A stretch of 25,359 nt of DNA from Thermoplasmata archaeon. Its GTDB lineage: Archaea > Thermoplasmatota > Thermoplasmata > Thermoplasmatales > Thermoplasmataceae. The stretch spans positions 1 to 25,359 of the forward strand of contig JAJZOK010000114.1 in assembly GCA_021811525.1 (NCBI GenBank), written 5' to 3'. A model generated the notes under the pieces. That model was not told the origin of the DNA. It saw only the letters and a program-made list of their open reading frames with translations, and did no database searches. Positions 22,259-25,359 of the stretch are shown piece by piece (the first letter of the stretch is position 1; every line of letters starts with the position of its first letter). The position numbers and the translations under genes are program-made.

Positions 22259-23760
22259 TGGCAAAATCTATGGAAATTTTTGGAAACTACATTGATGGAA
22301 AAATAGACAAGAACGGAGAAGAAACCACCCTGTTATCCCCGGTGGATGGAACAGAATTCGGGAAGTTGTACCTTGCCGATGAGGAAAAAACAAAAGAAGC
22401 AATAGACAGCGCTGAGACCGCATTCAAGAAGTGGTCAATGACGACCCTGAACCAGAGGCAGGAAATACTTTCAAAACTCCTCAGCCTTGTTGAGGGAAAA
22501 ACCGACAGATATGCGTGGCTCGAGAGCGCCAACACTGGGAGGACCCTGCGCCAGAGCACTTTCATGGATGTAACTATTGCAATTGAGCACATCAGGTACT
22601 TTGCTACCACTAACGAATTTGTGGAGTCCAGAACCATTGAGCACCCGGAATATCCTGGAACAAAGGGGATTGTGCAGTACAGGCCACTTGGAGTTGTTGG
22701 TGGAGTTGCACCATGGAATGTGCCTCTTCTCATGGCAGTCTGGAAAATCATGCCTGCCCTTCTGACCGGCAATTCCGTGGTGCTTAAGCCAAGCCATTAT
22801 ACCCCCGCCACTGCCTTTGAGCTTGCAAAGGATCTGAGCGCAGCAGGACTTCCGCCCGGAGTTCTCAATGTTGTGACCGGCGAAGGTTCAGTGGTGGGAA
22901 CAGCCTTATCCAGAAGCGAGAAGGTAAGGGTCCTGAGTTTCACTGGTTCCACTGCAACAGGAAAGAGGGTCTCAAGGGAAGCCGGAGGCACTCTGAAGAA
23001 AGTACTCTTGGAATTGGGAGGCAAATCACCCAATATTGTTCTAAGTGATGCTGATGTGGACAAGGCTGCCAAAGGGGTACTCTTCGGCATATTTCTTCAT
23101 TCCGGCCAGCTTTGCGAGAGCGGCAGCAGGCTCCTTGTTCATGATGACATTAAGGACAGGCTGCTCAGCAGGATAAGGTTCTACATGGAAAGAATGAAAC
23201 CTGGTAACCCGCTTGATATGGAAACAGATATAGGGGCTATCACCACCAGAGAGCAGAGAAGAAAAATAGAGGAACTTTATAACAGGGGCCTGGAAGAGGG
23301 CGCAAAGGTATTCTTCTCACATAACCTTGGAACCAGGGTGCCAGAAGGAGGCTTCTATTTCCCTCCCACTGTGCTTTCTGAAGTCAGCAACAACATGGAT
23401 ATAGCACAGGAGGAGATTTTCGGCCCCGTCCTCACTGTAACCGGCTTCCACTCAAACGGGGAAGCTGCAGATATTGCCAACAGCTCCAAATACGGATTGG
23501 CTGCAGGAATCTGGTCCAATAATACTAACAGGGCAACAGGACTTGCCAATCTTATAGACGTTGGAACAGTATGGATCAATGATTACCACATGATATCAGC
23601 TGCGGCACCACGTGGTGGTTACAAGGAAAGCGGCATTGGCAGGGAACTTGGCATTGACGGAATTATGGAATACACCCAGACGAGGCATTTATTCTATGGT
23701 TCCGATGAGAACGCCCTCGGGGAAATAGCCAGAGGGCTGGTGGTTGCCAACCAGGATTGA
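22258..23760 (+). CDS. NAD(P)-dependent aldehyde dehydrogenase
   Basis: A 500-residue ALDH superfamily enzyme oxidising an aldehyde to a carboxylic acid. Catalytic residues are all present: N154 (APWNVPL), K177 (VLKPS), the cofactor motif GSTATG (230-235), general base E252 (LELGGKSP) and nucleophile C286 (GQLCESGSR). The C-terminal EEIFGPV and the late oligomerisation region are intact. The ATG at 22258 overlaps the ADH stop by one base; an in-frame TTG three bases earlier is less likely. It may act on the ADH product or on the aldehyde from the BFD-like decarboxylase encoded nearby. Benzaldehyde/aliphatic aldehyde preference cannot be read from the sequence. Confidence 0.92.
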   Translation: MAKSMEIFGNYIDGKIDKNGEETTLLSPVDGTEFGKLYLADEEKTKEAIDSAETAFKKWSMTTLNQRQEILSKLLSLVEGKTDRYAWLESANTGRTLRQSTFMDVTIAIEHIRYFATTNEFVESRTIEHPEYPGTKGIVQYRPLGVVGGVAPWNVPLLMAVWKIMPALLTGNSVVLKPSHYTPATAFELAKDLSAAGLPPGVLNVVTGEGSVVGTALSRSEKVRVLSFTGSTATGKRVSREAGGTLKKVLLELGGKSPNIVLSDADVDKAAKGVLFGIFLHSGQLCESGSRLLVHDDIKDRLLSRIRFYMERMKPGNPLDMETDIGAITTREQRRKIEELYNRGLEEGAKVFFSHNLGTRVPEGGFYFPPTVLSEVSNNMDIAQEEIFGPVLTVTGFHSNGEAADIANSSKYGLAAGIWSNNTNRATGLANLIDVGTVWINDYHMISAAAPRGGYKESGIGRELGIDGIMEYTQTRHLFYGSDENALGEIARGLVVANQD

Positions 23761-23823
23761 TAATTCATTCTTTGTATGATTGTCCCAAAAAAGCCTTAAC
23801 TGATATTTTCCTTATTTACTCAT

Positions 23824-24054
23824 ATGGAAATATTCAACAATGATTTCTTCGGCAACATTATTGTGATGATCATCGGGCTGGTAATCCTGGGAGTTGGAGC
23901 ACAATTGTTTATCGCCGGTGCATATGCGTCCACTTTCAATTACATTCTCACAATTATACTCATGGCAGCGGGCCTTGTGCTCATCGCCTTTGGGCTGAGG
24001 CTCCTTTTCGACCTCGTGGACCACATTCGTCCCGGCCTCAGAAATAAGCCATGA
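23824..24054 (+). CDS. Small two-helix membrane protein, unknown function
   Basis: A 76-residue protein with two hydrophobic helices (about residues 11-33 and 38-61) joined by a short loop, and a basic/acidic tail DHIRPGLRNKP. The ATG has a TATA-like GATATTTTC about 20 bases upstream, suggesting a leaderless gene. An opposite-strand frame over the same bases is a shadow. Its end lies 2 bases from the stop of the convergent DoxX-like gene. No family recognised. Confidence 0.6.
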   Translation: MEIFNNDFFGNIIVMIIGLVILGVGAQLFIAGAYASTFNYILTIILMAAGLVLIAFGLRLLFDLVDHIRPGLRNKP

Positions 24055-24056
24055 AA

Positions 24057-25178
24057 TCACTGGACTGCCACGTTAACAGGGCCAGCGGGCTTTTTCATAT
24101 TTTGCTGTTTGCGCGATCTCAAGGTTAAGTACACCGACGCTGAAATGAGGAGCATAACCAGGCCTGTATTTGGATCGGTGCCATATCCGCCAAATATCCC
24201 AAAATCCTGGCCAACAAACCAGATGGTTGCAGTCAGAAAGATGCTGGCAAACGAGGCAACCCTTGGTTTTATTATCCATGCTAAACCCACTAAGAGGAGA
24301 GCCAGCGTCAAAAGAAGGTTCCATGCAAAGTTGTAATGTGAGAGAATTTCTGCCGCGTTGAATATGATATAGGAGAGCAAGTTTGGTTGGTAGATGAAGG
24401 AATATGGGCCGGTCACAGCAGCTATGCTTCCGGATTCCCAGTATCCGTTTGCAGGCAGTGCCTGCAAGAAGGATGAAATAATGAACAGTGCCACAAAGGT
24501 GAACCGGATAATATTCAATTCCCGAACCAGGCTGACGTTGGCAAAGAGCACAAGCGATGAAATGGCATAAAGGAGCGCAGCGCCTGGAAATCCTGTGAGA
24601 ATGCTCATTCCTATGCCAGGAGAGCCCAGGCTTTCCCCAAAAATCCAAATGGTAATGGACCAGACAAATGATATGGCAGCTATAGGCGCAACAAGTCTCC
24701 TGGACCTAAGGAGAAGGAGAGCCATGCCCAGGAATATTTGCAAAACAGCCGATAGGGCATCTACGAGGCTGGCATTTGCCGTCCAAAGCAAGATTATTGG
24801 ATGTGCCAATGGCTGGAGTGGAGCAGGAAGTGCATTAAGCGCAGGAATCAGGATGAAAGGAGCAAAGCCGAAAGACATTTCCGGCTGGATCTGGAGTATT
24901 CCATCGAAAAGCCAGAGAGAGCCGAACACGATCCTGATGTAATTCCACAGGCTAGAATCAACTGACGGATATCTGCGGTCGTTGGAACGGAGAATGAAGA
25001 CAAGTAGCGTTGAACTAATTAGAAGAAGTGCAACGTAGAAATAAAATCTGTACACAATGGAATAGGGCATATTGTATTCAGCAAAATCTGAAAGGAAAAT
25101 GTAAGAGAGCGTAAGCGCGGCAATAACAGATATTGCTGCGGCAATCAGGATTCTCCTTAGTGGTTTTTCTTCAGACAT
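24057..25178 (-). CDS. Membrane protein with two DoxX-like repeats
   Basis: A 373-residue protein with about nine to ten membrane helices. Residues about 78-215 and 228-358 form two related units, each ending in an R-rich turn followed by S-x-TIW-x-x-G-(E/Q)-x-x-G-x-x-G-x-G. The second unit ends GYGTDPNTGLVMLL, a signature also found in actinobacterial DoxX/DoxD-like membrane proteins. The DoxX-like fold is linked to quinone/thiosulfate-type redox or detergent-stress functions, but no catalytic assignment is possible here. The ATG at 25178 is preceded by AAGATATAAAGG (about 25215-25226, minus strand), a good TATA box giving a short leader. The C-terminal tail after the last helix is basic and cytoplasmic. 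Confidence 0.65.
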   Translation of the reverse strand: MSEEKPLRRILIAAAISVIAALTLSYIFLSDFAEYNMPYSIVYRFYFYVALLLISSTLLVFILRSNDRRYPSVDSSLWNYIRIVFGSLWLFDGILQIQPEMSFGFAPFILIPALNALPAPLQPLAHPIILLWTANASLVDALSAVLQIFLGMALLLLRSRRLVAPIAAISFVWSITIWIFGESLGSPGIGMSILTGFPGAALLYAISSLVLFANVSLVRELNIIRFTFVALFIISSFLQALPANGYWESGSIAAVTGPYSFIYQPNLLSYIIFNAAEILSHYNFAWNLLLTLALLLVGLAWIIKPRVASFASIFLTATIWFVGQDFGIFGGYGTDPNTGLVMLLISASVYLTLRSRKQQNMKKPAGPVNVAVQ

Positions 25179-25262
25179 CTCGGGAAAATGCCTCTGTTTG
25201 TTATGTCATCCTGCCTTTATATCTTAGGGTCAATTTGTGTTGTGATTAAATCATATACATTA

Positions 25263-25359
25263 TCAGTAACCGAGGCAGCACTGCATCTCCAGAATGCATC
25301 CGCAACGGGGGCACATGCTGGTGTACCTGTATGTCCTGCACTCATCACAATCACACCGT
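25263..25359 (-). CDS. C-terminal end of a Cys-rich zinc-ribbon protein (partial)
   Basis: The minus strand enters the window in an open frame and ends at TGA 25263-25265. The last 31 residues include CDCDEC, CPRCGC and a final QCCLGY: nine Cys, arranged as paired knuckles that probably bind zinc. The start lies outside the window, so size and function cannot be judged. No standard family recognised from this fragment. Confidence 0.6.
   Translation of the reverse strand, partial: RCDCDECRTYRYTSMCPRCGCILEMQCCLGY

Noticed and set aside
22287..22772. 161-codon open frame on the minus strand
   Set aside because: Opposite the intact aldehyde dehydrogenase; composition is typical of an antisense shadow.
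23824..24054. Overlapping minus-strand frame at 23812-24060 as an alternative gene
   Set aside because: Its translation is highly charged with no pattern, whereas the plus frame gives two clean hydrophobic helices and a TATA-like box upstream.

Overview
The window is a gene-dense archaeal chromosome segment, most likely from the Thermoplasmatales (acidophilic Thermoplasma/Ferroplasma relatives). The inference rests on three things. Many start codons lie about 24-30 bases after an A/T-rich TATA-like box (leaderless style), alongside a few strong GAGGT-type ribosome sites. Arg codons are mostly AGG/AGA. The content fits too: a Thermoplasma-style thioredoxin reductase lacking NADPH-contact motifs, and a heavily N-glycosylatable surface protein. 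I see no rRNA, tRNA, CRISPR array, insertion sequence or phage gene. No gene-free gap exceeds 300 bases; the largest is about 264 bases (4539-4802).

Layout. Positions 1-7070 are all on the minus strand. They hold an edge fragment, a GmhB-type HAD phosphatase, a thiamine-binding (MTH1187/YkoF-like) protein and an 834-residue surface protein with a cytoplasmic zinc ribbon. They continue with a GT2-like glycosyltransferase lacking its DxD, a degenerate TyrA-like protein with a 61-residue partner, and a six-helix membrane protein whose 5' end is odd. Positions 7144-8558 (minus) are the trxA-trxB operon. A perfect 10-bp inverted repeat at 8631-8659 separates it from a divergent winged-helix regulator followed by a DrrAB-type ABC exporter (8685-11159).

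Positions 11226-14944 (plus) form a tight operon: an alkyl-DHAP-synthase-like flavoenzyme, an FAD glycerol-3-phosphate dehydrogenase and a lipid/diacylglycerol-kinase-like protein. A membrane-anchored phosphoesterase (phospholipase C/acid phosphatase family) and a six-helix protein follow (14987-17049). Positions 17050-19520 (minus) carry a D-2-hydroxyacid dehydrogenase and a benzoylformate-decarboxylase-like ThDP enzyme. Positions 19663-23760 (plus) carry an unknown protein, an SCP2 sterol-carrier protein, an iron alcohol dehydrogenase and an aldehyde dehydrogenase. The window closes with two membrane proteins and the end of a Cys-rich zinc-ribbon gene.

How it may fit together (inference): the 11-24 kb block reads as a lipid/glycerol-phosphate and 2-oxoacid-aldehyde neighbourhood. 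An ether-bond-type flavoenzyme, G3P oxidation, a lipid kinase, a secreted phosphoesterase and a lipid carrier sit near enzymes that convert 2-hydroxyacid to 2-oxoacid to aldehyde to acid or alcohol. The AGPS-like gene in an organism whose lipids are not expected to need it, and the BFD-like enzyme with Asp at the usual ThDP-activating Glu, are the most unusual points.
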